A stretch of DNA of 64,000 bases from Micromonospora mirobrigensis (GTDB lineage Bacteria; Actinomycetota; Actinomycetes; Mycobacteriales; Micromonosporaceae). Both the position numbers and the translations under genes were made by a program. The notes beneath the pieces are model-generated. The model had not been told where the DNA came from and made no database searches. It was given only the letters and a program-made list of their open reading frames with translations. Positions 42,241 to 51,349 of the stretch are shown piece by piece; position 1 is the stretch's first letter, and each line of letters begins with the position of its first letter. The stretch is from contig NZ_FMCX01000001.1 of NCBI RefSeq assembly GCF_900091555.1, forward strand, positions 620,001 through 684,000. The letters are read 5' to 3'.

Positions 42241-43152
42241 ATGCCCGCTGAGGGAACCGGCAGCGACCCGCGCCGCAAGACCACCCCGGCCCGCTGGCGG
42301 GTGCTGGGGCACCCGGACGGCATGCTGATCTACCAGGTCCAGTGCATCGTGGAGAACCACGGTTGGACGGCGACGGTCGCCGAGGACCGCCACCGGGTCG
42401 TGCTCGGCCGGTCCGGGGTGTACCGCAGGTGGCTCAACGGCCGCACCGGGCTGGCCGACGCCACCTCGGTCACGTTCACCCGCCCGGGCGACGAGATGGC
42501 CGTGGCGCACCCGTACGGCTGCGGTGACACGTACACCTGCCTGGAGGTCGACCCGGCGGTGCTGGCCGACCGGCCGGACGCGGCGCGCTGGCTGGACCGC
42601 GACGGTTGGGACGGCTCCTCCGACGCCGCGCTGGACCTGGCGCACCGGATGCTGGTGGCGGAGTTCCGGCGCGGCCTGGACGGGTTCGAGGCGGCCGAGC
42701 GGACGCACCGCTTCCTGGCCCGGCTCTTCCAGCACAGCGGTCTGGCGACGGGCGGGGCGGAAGCCGACGTCGAGCGGGTGGTCTCGCGGCGTCCGGCCAC
42801 CCTGGCGGCCCACCGCCGGCTCGCCGACCGGGCACGCGAGGTGCTGGCCAACTCCGACTTCACCCTCGGCCTGGCCGAGGTGGCCCGCGAGGTGGGCGCC
42901 TCACCGCACCACCTGAGCCGGGTCTTCCAGCGGATGACCGGCAGCAGCCTGACCGCGTACCGGAACCGGTTGCGGGTCCGCGCGGTGCTCGACACCCTGG
43001 CCGAGCCGGAGGACCGGCCGCTGGGGAGCCTGGCCACCGAGTACGGCTTCGCCGACCAGGCGCACCTGACCCGGGTGGTCCGGGCGCAGGTGGGTCATCC
43101 GCCGGCCCGGCTGCGTCGGCTGCTGGCCGCGTCCGAGTCGCGCCAGCCCTGA
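42241..43152 (+). CDS. AraC family transcriptional regulator
   Basis: 303 residues. The N-terminal ~150 form a cupin-like sensing domain (WTATVAEDRHRVVLGRSGVYRRW). The C-terminal ~100 carry the two AraC helix-turn-helices (FTLGLAEVAREVGASPHHLSRVFQRMTG and LGSLATEYGFADQAHLTRVVRAQVGHPPARLR). ATG 42241 is the natural start. The effector and targets are unknown; the upstream cyclase-family gene is 145 bases away and is the nearest candidate target. Confidence 0.88.
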   Translation: MPAEGTGSDPRRKTTPARWRVLGHPDGMLIYQVQCIVENHGWTATVAEDRHRVVLGRSGVYRRWLNGRTGLADATSVTFTRPGDEMAVAHPYGCGDTYTCLEVDPAVLADRPDAARWLDRDGWDGSSDAALDLAHRMLVAEFRRGLDGFEAAERTHRFLARLFQHSGLATGGAEADVERVVSRRPATLAAHRRLADRAREVLANSDFTLGLAEVAREVGASPHHLSRVFQRMTGSSLTAYRNRLRVRAVLDTLAEPEDRPLGSLATEYGFADQAHLTRVVRAQVGHPPARLRRLLAASESRQP

Positions 43153-43325
43153 CGGCAACCGAGCAAGAAAGTTCAAGAACGGTGGCCGGGCCGAGGGCGA
43201 CGATGGAACCCGTCACCCCGGTGACGCCGGCACCGCCGGCGCGGGGGTTGCGGGCCTGTTCGGGGGGGCCCGCGGGCCCCGACCCGGTTCCCGACGTCCG
43301 GCCCAGCCGGTCGTCGGGAACCCCG

Positions 43326-43374
43326 AACGGCGCCGTACGCCCCAGCAACCCCCTGCCCCGCGTACGGCGCCGTT
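43326..43374. terminator. Perfect 15-base inverted repeat, bidirectional terminator
   Basis: AACGGCGCCGTACGC (43326-43340) and GCGTACGGCGCCGTT (43360-43374) around a 19-base C-rich loop. It sits between converging AraC and S66 genes. The rest of the 239-base gap has a GGGGCCCGCGGGCCCC-like palindrome near 43265-43280. Confidence 0.8.
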
Positions 43375-43391
43375 TCCGGGTCACCGCCCGG

Positions 43392-44432
43392 TCAGTAGCG
43401 CACCGAGATCCGCCGCTCGGCCGCGTCCACCCGGACCTCGCCGCCGTTCGGGACGATCAGCTGCGGGTCGGTGTGCCCGAGGTCGACGTCGAAGACCACC
43501 ACCGGGTCGTCGGCGTACTCGGCCAGCGCCCGGGTGACCGCGGCCCGCTGCTCGTCGGTCCAGGCCCGCCGCTCCGGCACAGTGTGCGGCCGGTCGAAGT
43601 CCCACGCCTTGGCCCGGCCGACCAGCACCGCCGGGAAGCCGGCGAGCATCCCGCGCTCCCCCATGTCGCGCAGGATCCGGTAGACCTGCTTGGCCGGGGG
43701 CAGCTCGTTGGAGGTCTCGAAGAACAGCACCGAACCGGCCAGCTCCGCGTTCGACGGCACCCGGTCGGTGGCCATCAGGAAGTGCAGCACCTCCAGGCAG
43801 CCGCCCCAGCTGCGGCCCTGCACGACGGTCGACGGGCCCTGCCAGCGCCAGCCCTCGCCGGGGAGCATCTCCGGCTCGTCGGCCAGGGTCTCCGGCCGCT
43901 CCCACGGGTTCGGCTCGTCGCCCCACTCGGGCGCGGGGGTCAGGTCGTACCAGTCGGTGGTGAACAGGGCGGCGCGCAGCGAGTCGAAGGTCAGCGGGTG
44001 CGGCTTGCCGGGCCGGCCGAGGTGCACCAGCACCGACCCGCCGTGGTAGGCCACGATCCCCAGCCGATACAGATGGTTGAGCACGTTGGTGTTGTCGGAG
44101 TAGCCGAAGTACGGCTTCGGGTTGGCCCGCAGCACCGCGTCGTCCAGGTGCGGGGTGACGGTGATCAGGTCGTCGCCGCCGACGGTGGCGAGCACGGCGG
44201 TGATCGTCGGGTCGGCGAAGGCGGCGGTGAGGTCGCGGGCCCGGTCGCGCGGGTCGGCGCCCATCACCCGGGTGGTCGGGTACTCGACCGGTTCCAGGCC
44301 GAACTCCTCGCGCAGCCGGCGCAGGCCCAGCTCGTGCACGTGCGGGAAGAGCCCGCTCAGGCCGGCGGAGGGGGAGACGACGGCGACGCGGTCGCCGGGG
44401 CGGGGCTTCGGGGGGTAGTTCGGCAGTCCCAT
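43392..44432 (-). CDS. S66 family peptidase (LD-carboxypeptidase/MccF-like)
   Basis: 346 residues. Catalytic serine in FGYSDNTNVLNHL, with the glutamate and histidine expected further on (GRSWGGCLEVLHFL and VDLGHTDPQ). The N-terminal block is PGDRVAVVSPSAGLSGLFPH, with LATVGGDD. The length and the conserved acidic surface fit MccF-like members, which detoxify peptide-nucleotide antibiotics, as well as murein LD-carboxypeptidases; sequence alone does not decide. Start ATG 44432, monocistronic. Confidence 0.85.
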   Translation of the reverse strand: MGLPNYPPKPRPGDRVAVVSPSAGLSGLFPHVHELGLRRLREEFGLEPVEYPTTRVMGADPRDRARDLTAAFADPTITAVLATVGGDDLITVTPHLDDAVLRANPKPYFGYSDNTNVLNHLYRLGIVAYHGGSVLVHLGRPGKPHPLTFDSLRAALFTTDWYDLTPAPEWGDEPNPWERPETLADEPEMLPGEGWRWQGPSTVVQGRSWGGCLEVLHFLMATDRVPSNAELAGSVLFFETSNELPPAKQVYRILRDMGERGMLAGFPAVLVGRAKAWDFDRPHTVPERRAWTDEQRAAVTRALAEYADDPVVVFDVDLGHTDPQLIVPNGGEVRVDAAERRISVRY

Positions 44433-44530
44433 GTCCGGACGCTATCCCGCCCCGCCAGCGGATTTCCGCCCCGACGTACCAGCCCGGCGAAACCCCACAA
44501 GCCGGGTGAAGCCGGCCATAGGCTGGCGGC

Positions 44531-45562
44531 GTGGACGAGGAGTCGGAACGGTTGCGCGACTGGCTGCCCCGCACGGCGGCGCTGCTGCTCGGCACGCTGG
44601 CGCTGGCCACCGCGTTCATCGCCGCGTACGTCGGGGCGCTGCACCAGCCCAACCCGCGCGACGTGCCGGTCGGGGTGGTCCTCGGCGACCAGCAGGCCCA
44701 GGCCGTCATGGCCGCGGTCCGCGGGAAGACCAACAAGATCAAACCGGTCGAGTACGACGACCCGGGCGCCGCCGACGAAGGGCTGACCGCCCGCGAGGTG
44801 TACGGCGTGCTCACCTCCGCCCCCGGCGGCGGGCTGCGGCTGGCCATCGCCAGCGCCTCGGCGCCGGCCGCCACCGAGGTGGTCACCCAGGTCCTCGGGC
44901 AGGCCGCCCAGCAGGCCCAGCTGTCGCTGCGGGTGACCGACGAGGTGCCGGTGGAGAGCACCGACCCGCGCGGGCTGGTGCCGTTCTACCTGGCCGTGGG
45001 GTACGTCCTCGGCGGCTACCTCGCCTCCACCGCGCTGGGCCTGAAGACCGGCACCTCGCCCCGGAGCCTGCGCCGGGCCGGGCTGCGGGTGGCCGCGCTG
45101 GCGGCGTACTCGATCGTCCTGGGCATCGTCGGCGCGGCGCTGGTCGGGCCGATCCTCGACGTGTGGCACCACGACATCCCGGCGGTCGCCGCGGTCGGCG
45201 CGCTGGCCGTCTTCGCCGCCGCGATGATCGCCTCCGCCGTGCAGGCCTGGCTCGGCCTGCTCGGCACCGGCATCGTCATCCTGCTGCTGGTGATCCTCGG
45301 CAACCCCGGCTCCGGCGGCATCTACGCCCCCGAGTTCCTGCCCGCCGCGCTGCGCGGGATGCACCGGTGGAACGTGCCCGGGCTGGCCACCGACCTGATC
45401 AAGTCGGCGGTCTACTTCGACCGCCGGTCGGCCGGCTGGTCGCTGACCGGGCTGCTGGTCTGGACCGCGGCGGGGGTGCTCGCGCTGCTCGGCGCCACGC
45501 TCTTCTGGGGCGGCCGGGCCCGCCGCGCCGACGCCCGCGCCGAGCGGCACCCGGATGACTGA
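44531..45562 (+). CDS. ABC-2/DUF3533-like membrane protein
   Basis: 343 residues from GTG 44531. One N-terminal helix (TAALLLGTLALATAFIAAYVG), a ~130-residue extracytoplasmic region, then four or five helices (FYLAVGYVLGGYLAS, AYSIVLGIVGAALVG, AVFAAAMIASAVQAWLGLLG, LLVWTAAGVLALLGATLFWGG). The layout matches YhgE/Pip-like or DUF3533 proteins, often linked with lipid or drug export. No ATPase gene is adjacent. Function not assigned. Confidence 0.75.
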   Translation: MDEESERLRDWLPRTAALLLGTLALATAFIAAYVGALHQPNPRDVPVGVVLGDQQAQAVMAAVRGKTNKIKPVEYDDPGAADEGLTAREVYGVLTSAPGGGLRLAIASASAPAATEVVTQVLGQAAQQAQLSLRVTDEVPVESTDPRGLVPFYLAVGYVLGGYLASTALGLKTGTSPRSLRRAGLRVAALAAYSIVLGIVGAALVGPILDVWHHDIPAVAAVGALAVFAAAMIASAVQAWLGLLGTGIVILLLVILGNPGSGGIYAPEFLPAALRGMHRWNVPGLATDLIKSAVYFDRRSAGWSLTGLLVWTAAGVLALLGATLFWGGRARRADARAERHPDD

Positions 45563-45651
45563 CCGGAACGCCGCTTCGCGTGTTGTGCGCAGCGCGACAT
45601 CGCGGGGCCCTTCCGTTCATCGGGGGCGACCTGGATACGATCGGCTGAGTC

Positions 45652-45665
45652 GGACAGCGCTGTCC
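45652..45665. promoter_or_regulatory. Palindrome upstream of ppc
   Basis: GGACAGCGCTGTCC, a perfect 14-base palindrome, lies 25 bases before the ppc start codon and before GTGAGGAGCG. It may be an operator or the base of a short hairpin in the 5' leader. Confidence 0.35.
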
Positions 45666-45690
45666 TTCGTACCCACGTGAGGAGCGCGAC

Positions 45691-48477
45691 GTGACCGACC
45701 AGTACGACCACGACGGCCCCGACGCCGCCCTGCGGGCCGACATCCGCCGCCTCGGCACCCTGCTCGGCCAGACCCTGGCCCGCCAGGAGGGGCGCCCGCT
45801 GCTCGACCTCGTCGAGGAGATCCGGGCCCAGGTCCGTTCCGACGCCCCGGCCGCCGCCCAACGGCTCGGCGGGCTCGACGTCACCACCGGCACCAAGCTG
45901 GCCCGGGCCTTCTCCACCTACTTCCACCTGGCCAACATCACCGAGCAGGTGCACCGGGCCCGGGACCTGCGCCGCCGCCGGGCCACCCACGGCGGCTGGC
46001 TGGACCAGGCCGCCAAAATGATCGCCGAGCGCGGGGTGCCGGCCGAGGAGATCGCCGCCGCCGCCCGCCGGCTGGCGGTACGCCCGGTCTTCACCGCCCA
46101 CCCCACCGAGGCGGCCCGCCGCTCGATCCTGTCCAAGCTGCGGGCGATCGCCGACGAGCTGGACGCCGAGACGGCCAACGCGATCCTCTACGGCGCCAGC
46201 GACGAGGGGCCGGCCAACCGGCGCCTGGCCGAGCTGCTGGACCTGATGTGGCAGACCGACGAGCTGCGGCTGGACCGGCCGGACCCGACCGACGAGGCCC
46301 GCAACGCCATCTACTACCTGCGCGACCTCTACGCCGAGGCCGCCCCGCAGGTCCTCGACGACCTCGCCGACACGCTGCGCACCCTGGGCGTGGAGACCTC
46401 CCCGACGGCCCGCCCGCTGACCTTCGGCACCTGGATCGGTGGCGACCGCGACGGCAACCCGTTCGTCACCCCGCTGGTCACCCGCGACGTGCTGGCGATC
46501 CAGCACGAGCACGGCATCGCCGCCACCGAGAAGGCGATGGACGAGCTGATCAACGAGGTCTCCGTCTCCCGCCGGCTGCGCGCGGTGTCGCTGGACCTCT
46601 CCGCCAGCCTCGCCGCCGACCTGGACGCACTGCCCGAGGTGGCGGCCCGGTTCCGGCGGGTCAACGCCGAGGAGCCGTACCGGCTCAAGGCGCGCTGCGT
46701 ACGGGCCAAGCTGGCCAACACCCGGGCGCGGCTGCGCGCCGGCACCGCGCACGTGCCGGGGCGGGACTACCGCGGCTCGGCCGAGCTGATCGCCGACCTG
46801 GAACTGCTGCGCGCCTCGCTGGCCCGCAACTCCGGGCAGCTCACCGCCGTGGGCCGGCTCGCCTCCACCATCCGTACGGTCTCCGCGTTCGGCCTGCACC
46901 TGGCGACCATGGACGTCCGGGAGCACGCCGAGAAGCACCACGAGGTGCTCACCCAGCTCTACGCGGCGGTCGGGGAGGTCCCCGACTACCCGTCGCTGAC
47001 CCGGCTGGAGCGCACCAAGCTCCTCGCCGACGAGCTGACCGGCCGCCGGCCGCTGTCCAGCGTCGACACCCCGTTGACCGAGAGCGCCCGCAAGACCTTC
47101 GACGTGTTCGGCACGATCCGCGAGGCGCAGGACCGGTTCGGCGCCGAGGTGATCGAGTCGTACATCATCTCGATGACCCTCGGCGTGGACGACGTCCTCG
47201 CCGCGGTGGTACTGGCCCGCGAGGCCGGCCTGGTCGACGTGCACAGCGGCCGGGCCCGGATCGGCATCGTGCCGCTGCTGGAGACCCCGGCCGAGCTGAA
47301 CGCCGGCGGTGAGCTCCTCGACGAGCTGCTGTCGCTGCCGGCCTACCGGGCGCTGGTCGCGGCCCGGGGCGACGTACAGGAGGTGATGCTGGGCTACTCC
47401 GACTCCAACAAGGAGGCCGGCATCACCACCAGCCAGTGGTCCATCCACCGGGCCCAGCGGGCGCTGCGGGACGTGGCCGCCCGGCACGGGGTGCACCTGC
47501 GGCTCTTCCACGGCCGCGGAGGCACCGTCGGCCGGGGCGGCGGGCCCACCCACGACGCGATCCTGGCCCAGCCGTACGGCACCCTCGACGGCGCGATCAA
47601 GGTGACCGAGCAGGGCGAGGTCATCTCCGACAAGTACACGCTGCCCGCGCTGGCCCGGGAGAACCTGGAGCTGACCGTGGCCGCGGTGCTCCAGGCGACG
47701 CTGCTGCACACCGCGCCCCGGCAGCCCGCCGAGCAGCTGGAACGCTGGGACGCGGCGATGGACGTGATCTCCGACGCGGCGTTCGGGCGCTACCGCTCGC
47801 TGGTGGAGGACCCGGACCTGCCGGCGTACTTCTGGGCGTCCACCCCGACCGAGCTGCTCGGCGCGCTGAACATCGGCTCCCGGCCGGCCAAGCGCCCGAA
47901 CACCGGCGCCGGTCTGTCCGGGCTGCGGGCCATCCCGTGGGTGTTCGGCTGGACGCAGACCCGGCAGATCGTGCCGGGCTGGTTCGGGGTCGGCTCCGGC
48001 CTGGCCGCCGCGCGGGAGGCCGGCCTGGAGGACGTGCTGGCCGAGATGAACCGCAACTGGCACTTCTTCCGGACATTCCTGTCCAACGTGGAGATGATGC
48101 TGACCAAGACCGACCTGAGCATCGCCCGCCGGTACGTCGAGACCCTGGTCCCGAAGAAGCTGCACCCGATCTTCCACAAGATCGAGGAGGAGTACGAGCT
48201 GACCAAGCGGGAGGTGCTCGCGGTCACCGCCTCCCCGGCGCTGCTGGAGAACTCCCCGGTGCTCCAGCGCACCCTGGCCGTGCGGGACACCTACCTGGAG
48301 CCGCTGCACCACCTCCAGGTGGCGCTGCTGCGCCAGTACCGCGACTCCGGTGCGGCCACCCGGGCGGTGGCGACCGCGCCGGGCGGCCGGCGTGCCCCGA
48401 GCGACGGCACGGCGCTGGAGCGGGCGCTGCTCACCACGGTCAACGGCATCGCCGCCGGCATGCGCAACACCGGCTGA
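45691..48477 (+). CDS. ppc: Phosphoenolpyruvate carboxylase
   Basis: 928 residues, full length. Active-site blocks: VFTAHPTEA with His137, [43 protein letters not shown] and the C-terminal RNTG. It carboxylates PEP to oxaloacetate and replenishes the TCA cycle, drawing on PEP from enolase (encoded elsewhere in the window). Start GTG 45691 behind GAGGAGCG. Monocistronic, with a strong terminator just after the stop. Allosteric regulation by acetyl-CoA and aspartate is usual in the family. Confidence 0.97.
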   Translation: MTDQYDHDGPDAALRADIRRLGTLLGQTLARQEGRPLLDLVEEIRAQVRSDAPAAAQRLGGLDVTTGTKLARAFSTYFHLANITEQVHRARDLRRRRATHGGWLDQAAKMIAERGVPAEEIAAAARRLAVRPVFTAHPTEAARRSILSKLRAIADELDAETANAILYGASDEGPANRRLAELLDLMWQTDELRLDRPDPTDEARNAIYYLRDLYAEAAPQVLDDLADTLRTLGVETSPTARPLTFGTWIGGDRDGNPFVTPLVTRDVLAIQHEHGIAATEKAMDELINEVSVSRRLRAVSLDLSASLAADLDALPEVAARFRRVNAEEPYRLKARCVRAKLANTRARLRAGTAHVPGRDYRGSAELIADLELLRASLARNSGQLTAVGRLASTIRTVSAFGLHLATMDVREHAEKHHEVLTQLYAAVGEVPDYPSLTRLERTKLLADELTGRRPLSSVDTPLTESARKTFDVFGTIREAQDRFGAEVIESYIISMTLGVDDVLAAVVLAREAGLVDVHSGRARIGIVPLLETPAELNAGGELLDELLSLPAYRALVAARGDVQEVMLGYSDSNKEAGITTSQWSIHRAQRALRDVAARHGVHLRLFHGRGGTVGRGGGPTHDAILAQPYGTLDGAIKVTEQGEVISDKYTLPALARENLELTVAAVLQATLLHTAPRQPAEQLERWDAAMDVISDAAFGRYRSLVEDPDLPAYFWASTPTELLGALNIGSRPAKRPNTGAGLSGLRAIPWVFGWTQTRQIVPGWFGVGSGLAAAREAGLEDVLAEMNRNWHFFRTFLSNVEMMLTKTDLSIARRYVETLVPKKLHPIFHKIEEEYELTKREVLAVTASPALLENSPVLQRTLAVRDTYLEPLHHLQVALLRQYRDSGAATRAVATAPGGRRAPSDGTALERALLTTVNGIAAGMRNTG

Positions 48478-48480
48478 GGT

Positions 48481-48536
48481 GTAAGGAGGGGCCCCCTGTT
48501 AACGCATTCTGCATGGCAGGGGGCCCTTTTTAACAC
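48481..48536 (+). repeat. GGGGCCCC element, copy D; intrinsic terminator of ppc
   Basis: GGGCCCCCTG (48489-48498) pairs with CAGGGGGCCC (48517-48526), followed by TTTTT, a textbook intrinsic terminator. The outer ends GTGTAAGG and TTTAACAC are also inverted, as in the other copies, but the central words (TTAACGCATTCTGCATGG) differ. Confidence 0.8.
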
Positions 48537-48553
48537 CGCCGGGCCGGCACCGG

Positions 48554-49093
48554 TCAGCGGTCGGGGGACGGCAGCAGGACCGTGGTCAACAGCCGGCGCA
48601 CCCGACCGGGACCGGGCTCCTGGGCGGCGTACTCGGCGAAGAGCGCGCGGAACCGGGTGAGGAACTCGGTCAGCTCGTCGTCGGTGGCGTGGAACGCGTT
48701 CTGCCGGTAGCCGCCGAGGTCCCGCCCGAGGTCGCCGCCGCCGGCGTCGAGGTAGCGGTCGAAGTCGGCGAGCAGCTGTGCGACGAAGGTGAGGAAGGCC
48801 CTCCGGTGCTCCTCGGGGGACATCGCGGCCGCGGCGTCGGCGTCCACCGTGGCCGCCGCCTCGTTCAGCCGGTAGGTCCGCTCCACCGCGCCCCGGACCC
48901 GGCGCTCGTCGACAGTGCTCAGCACGTCGTGCGCGGCGAGCACGGCGACCTGCCGGTAGAGGGTGGCGGCCGGGATGTCCGGCAGCGCCAGGCGCAGTTC
49001 CCCGGTGGTGAGGCTCCGGCCCCCGAGGAACGCCTGCACGATGCGCAGCCGCACCGGATGGAGCAGCAGATCCGCGGTGCCCTCCGGCGGCAT
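48554..49093 (-). CDS. ArsR-like winged-helix regulator
   Basis: 179 residues from ATG 49093, with GGAG 6 bases upstream; the ATG two codons before is too close to that site. The N-terminal winged helix reads LLHPVRLRIVQAFLGGRSLTTGELRLALPDIPAATLYRQVAVLAAHDVL. The C-terminal ~100 residues are helical (EHRRAFLTFVAQLLADFDRYLD) and probably bind a ligand or dimerise. Divergent from a two-gene unit, with a perfect palindrome between: probable local repressor of both. Confidence 0.82.
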   Translation of the reverse strand: MPPEGTADLLLHPVRLRIVQAFLGGRSLTTGELRLALPDIPAATLYRQVAVLAAHDVLSTVDERRVRGAVERTYRLNEAAATVDADAAAAMSPEEHRRAFLTFVAQLLADFDRYLDAGGGDLGRDLGGYRQNAFHATDDELTEFLTRFRALFAEYAAQEPGPGRVRRLLTTVLLPSPDR

Positions 49094-49119
49094 GACCATC
49101 TCCGATCGTTCTCATCCGT

Positions 49120-49131
49120 GATAACGTTATC
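49120..49131. promoter_or_regulatory. Perfect palindrome GATAACGTTATC, operator candidate
   Basis: A 12-base palindrome centred between the divergent regulator (start 49093) and the gene at 49166. It is AT-rich against its surroundings and would overlap a promoter for either direction. Confidence 0.55.
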
Positions 49132-49165
49132 GCCAGCAAGAATAGCCGATGAAGGGAGCATCACG

Positions 49166-49504
49166 ATGGCCAGCGTCGAGATCACCGCGGACCGGATCCG
49201 GGTCCGCCTCAGCACCGCGGAGAAGATCTTCGCGCTCCGGGGGGATCTGAGCTTCCCGCGCACCGCCGTTCGCGGGGTCGAGGTGGTTCCGAACGCGGTG
49301 ACCATGATCCGCGGCCTGCGCGCACCCGGCCTGGGCCTGCCCGGCCTGCGCAACGTGGGCACCTGGCGGGGCCGCGCCGGCACCGAGTTCGTCACCGTCC
49401 GCGCCGGCCAGCCGGCCGTGCGGATCACCCTCTCCGGGCAGCCGTACGACAGCCTGCTGATCGGCTCGGACGACGCGACGACCCTCGCCGGGCGACTGCG
49501 GTGA
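49166..49504 (+). CDS. Hypothetical protein, 112 aa (PH-like)
   Basis: Starts at ATG 49166 behind AAGGGAG. Predominantly beta, with residues VEITADRIRVRLSTAEKIFALRGDLSFPRTAVRGVEVV and VTVRAGQPAVRITLSGQPYDSLLIG, resembling a small PH-like barrel. No signal peptide or membrane helix. It overlaps the downstream hydrolase by 4 bases, and both are likely controlled by the divergent regulator. Confidence 0.72.
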   Translation: MASVEITADRIRVRLSTAEKIFALRGDLSFPRTAVRGVEVVPNAVTMIRGLRAPGLGLPGLRNVGTWRGRAGTEFVTVRAGQPAVRITLSGQPYDSLLIGSDDATTLAGRLR

Positions 49505-50427
49505 GCCGGGAACGGGAGCTCACCTTCACGTCGGCCGGATTCCGCCTGGCCGGCACCCTGCTGCTGCCCGACGACGCCCCGCTGGCGGCGGTCGCCCTGC
49601 TGCTGCCCGGCTCCGGACCGCTGGACCGGGACGGCAACGTGCGGCGCCTGCCCCTGGCGGTGTCGCGGGACCTGGCGGTCGCCCTCGCCGAGGCCGGCAC
49701 GGCCTCCTTCCGGTACGACCGGCGAGGCGCCGGCGCCAGCACCGGCGAGTTCCTGCGGACCGGCTTCCACGACAACGTCGACGACGCGGCGGCGGCGGTA
49801 CGGGCGCTGGCCGAAGTGCCGGAGCTGGCCGGCCGCCCGGTCTTCCTCGTCGGGCACAGCGAGGGAGCGCTGACCGCGGTGGCGCTCGCCGCGCGGGGCA
49901 CGCCCACGGCCGGGCTGGTGCTGCTCGCCGCCACCGGCAGGCGCGGTGACGCCGCCCTGCGCTGGCAGGCCCGCCGGCTGCTGCCCACCCTGCCCGCCCC
50001 GGTCCGCGCCCTGCTCCGGCTGACCCGCACCGACCTGGTGGCGAAGGTGGCCCGCAGTCACGACCGGCTCCGGGCCAGCGGTGGGGACGTCACCCGGATC
50101 GGCGGCCGGCGGTACAACGCCCGCTGGTTCCGGGAGTTCCTCGACTACGACCCCCGGCCCGACCTGGCTCGCGTCGACGCGCCGATCCTCGCCGTCACCG
50201 GCGCCAAGGACCTCCAGGCGGACCCGGACGACCTCGACCTGATCGCCAACGCAGCCGGCGGGCCGGTGGAGACGCACCGACTGCCGGACGTGACCCACGT
50301 GCTGCGTCGTCAGCCGGGGCGCCCCGCACTGTCGGCGTACCGCAGGGAGGTCCGCGAGCCGGTCGACCCGGCGGTGACCGCCCTGGTCCGCGACTGGATG
50401 GCTCGGCGGGTCGGCGCCACCGGGTGA
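49501..50427 (+). CDS. Alpha/beta hydrolase (serine aminopeptidase-like)
   Basis: 308 residues from GTG 49501. Elbow GHSEGALTAVAL carries the serine nucleophile; oxyanion segment LLPGSGPLDRDGN; acid in AVTGAKDLQADPDD; histidine in LPDVTHVLRR. Family S9-like esterase or peptidase of unknown substrate. Coupled to the small protein upstream. Confidence 0.85.
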   Translation: MSRERELTFTSAGFRLAGTLLLPDDAPLAAVALLLPGSGPLDRDGNVRRLPLAVSRDLAVALAEAGTASFRYDRRGAGASTGEFLRTGFHDNVDDAAAAVRALAEVPELAGRPVFLVGHSEGALTAVALAARGTPTAGLVLLAATGRRGDAALRWQARRLLPTLPAPVRALLRLTRTDLVAKVARSHDRLRASGGDVTRIGGRRYNARWFREFLDYDPRPDLARVDAPILAVTGAKDLQADPDDLDLIANAAGGPVETHRLPDVTHVLRRQPGRPALSAYRREVREPVDPAVTALVRDWMARRVGATG

Positions 50428-50440
50428 CCCGTCCGGCGGG

Positions 50441-51295
50441 TCACCAGTCGCCGCCGCCGAAGTCCCCGCCCCCGAAGTCACCCCCACCGAAGTCCCCGCC
50501 ACCCCAGCCGCCGAAGTCGTTGCCGCCGCCGGAGAAGTCGTTGCCGCCGCCGAAGTCGTTGCCGGCGAACTGGTCACCGCCCTGGTCGCCGAAGTCGCCG
50601 CCCTGGTCGCCGAAGTCGCCCTGGTCCTGGCCGTCGTCGAAGCCGTCGTTGAAGCCCTCCTGGTAGCCCTCGTCGTAGCCGTAGCCCGGGTCGGCGAAGG
50701 CGGGCGAGAAGAGCGCGTCGGCGATCAGCATGCCGCCGAGCACACCGGCGCCGGCGCCCAACGCCGTCTTCCACCACGGGGTGGAGTACCAGCCGGCCGG
50801 CACCGACCGGCCCTGGTACCGGCCGCCCGGGTAGTAGTAGGGCGTCTGCCGGCCCGGCTGCGGTCCGGCCCGGAAGGTCTGCCCCTGCACGTTGACCTCG
50901 CGCTCGCGGGTGAGCATGCCGGAGCCCCGGGCAGCGGCGAGCGGGGGCAGCTCGGGACCCGGGTCGATGCCCATCGCCGTGCGGGCCGCCCGGATGTAGG
51001 CCAGCCCCTCCAGCGCGGTCTCCCGGGCCAGCGCGAACTGGTGCGGGGTGCGCGCCTGCTCCAGCTGCGAGCCGGCCGCGTTGTACCGCTCACCGGCGTC
51101 GGCCAGGGCCTGGCGCACCGCCGGCTCCTCGCCGTGCAGGTTCATCAGCTGGCCGCCGAGCCGCTCGTACCAGCGCTGGGCCTCCGCCCGGGCGTCGGCC
51201 AGCTCGGTGGCCCTGCGCGACCTGCTCCCCCACCGCCAGAACACCAGCGCACCTCCGAGCATCAGCACCAGGACCAGCCACAGCGCACCTTCCAT
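50441..51295 (-). CDS. Membrane-anchored protein with Asp-Gly-rich tail (DUF1542-like)
   Basis: 284 residues from ATG 51295. An N-terminal helix (LWLVLVLMLGGALVFWRW) is followed by a helical region (RAEAQRWYERLGGQLMNLHGEE). A second membrane helix (WWKTALGAGAGVLGGMLIADALF) lies before an acidic tail with many DFGGGD-type units ending DFGGGDFGGGDFGGGDW. I recall related Micromonospora proteins annotated as DUF1542, which I cannot verify. The tail could bind calcium or self-associate. It converges with the alpha/beta hydrolase gene. Confidence 0.72.
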   Translation of the reverse strand: MEGALWLVLVLMLGGALVFWRWGSRSRRATELADARAEAQRWYERLGGQLMNLHGEEPAVRQALADAGERYNAAGSQLEQARTPHQFALARETALEGLAYIRAARTAMGIDPGPELPPLAAARGSGMLTREREVNVQGQTFRAGPQPGRQTPYYYPGGRYQGRSVPAGWYSTPWWKTALGAGAGVLGGMLIADALFSPAFADPGYGYDEGYQEGFNDGFDDGQDQGDFGDQGGDFGDQGGDQFAGNDFGGGNDFSGGGNDFGGWGGGDFGGGDFGGGDFGGGDW

Positions 51296-51349
51296 GACCT
51301 CGACCGTACCCAGCGGGCGCACGTCGTACCCGTTTGGCAAGCTTTCGCC

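Noticed and set aside
50450..50600. Short regular repeats that could suggest a CRISPR array
   Set aside because: They are in-frame codons of an Asp-Gly tail, without constant repeats or unique spacers.
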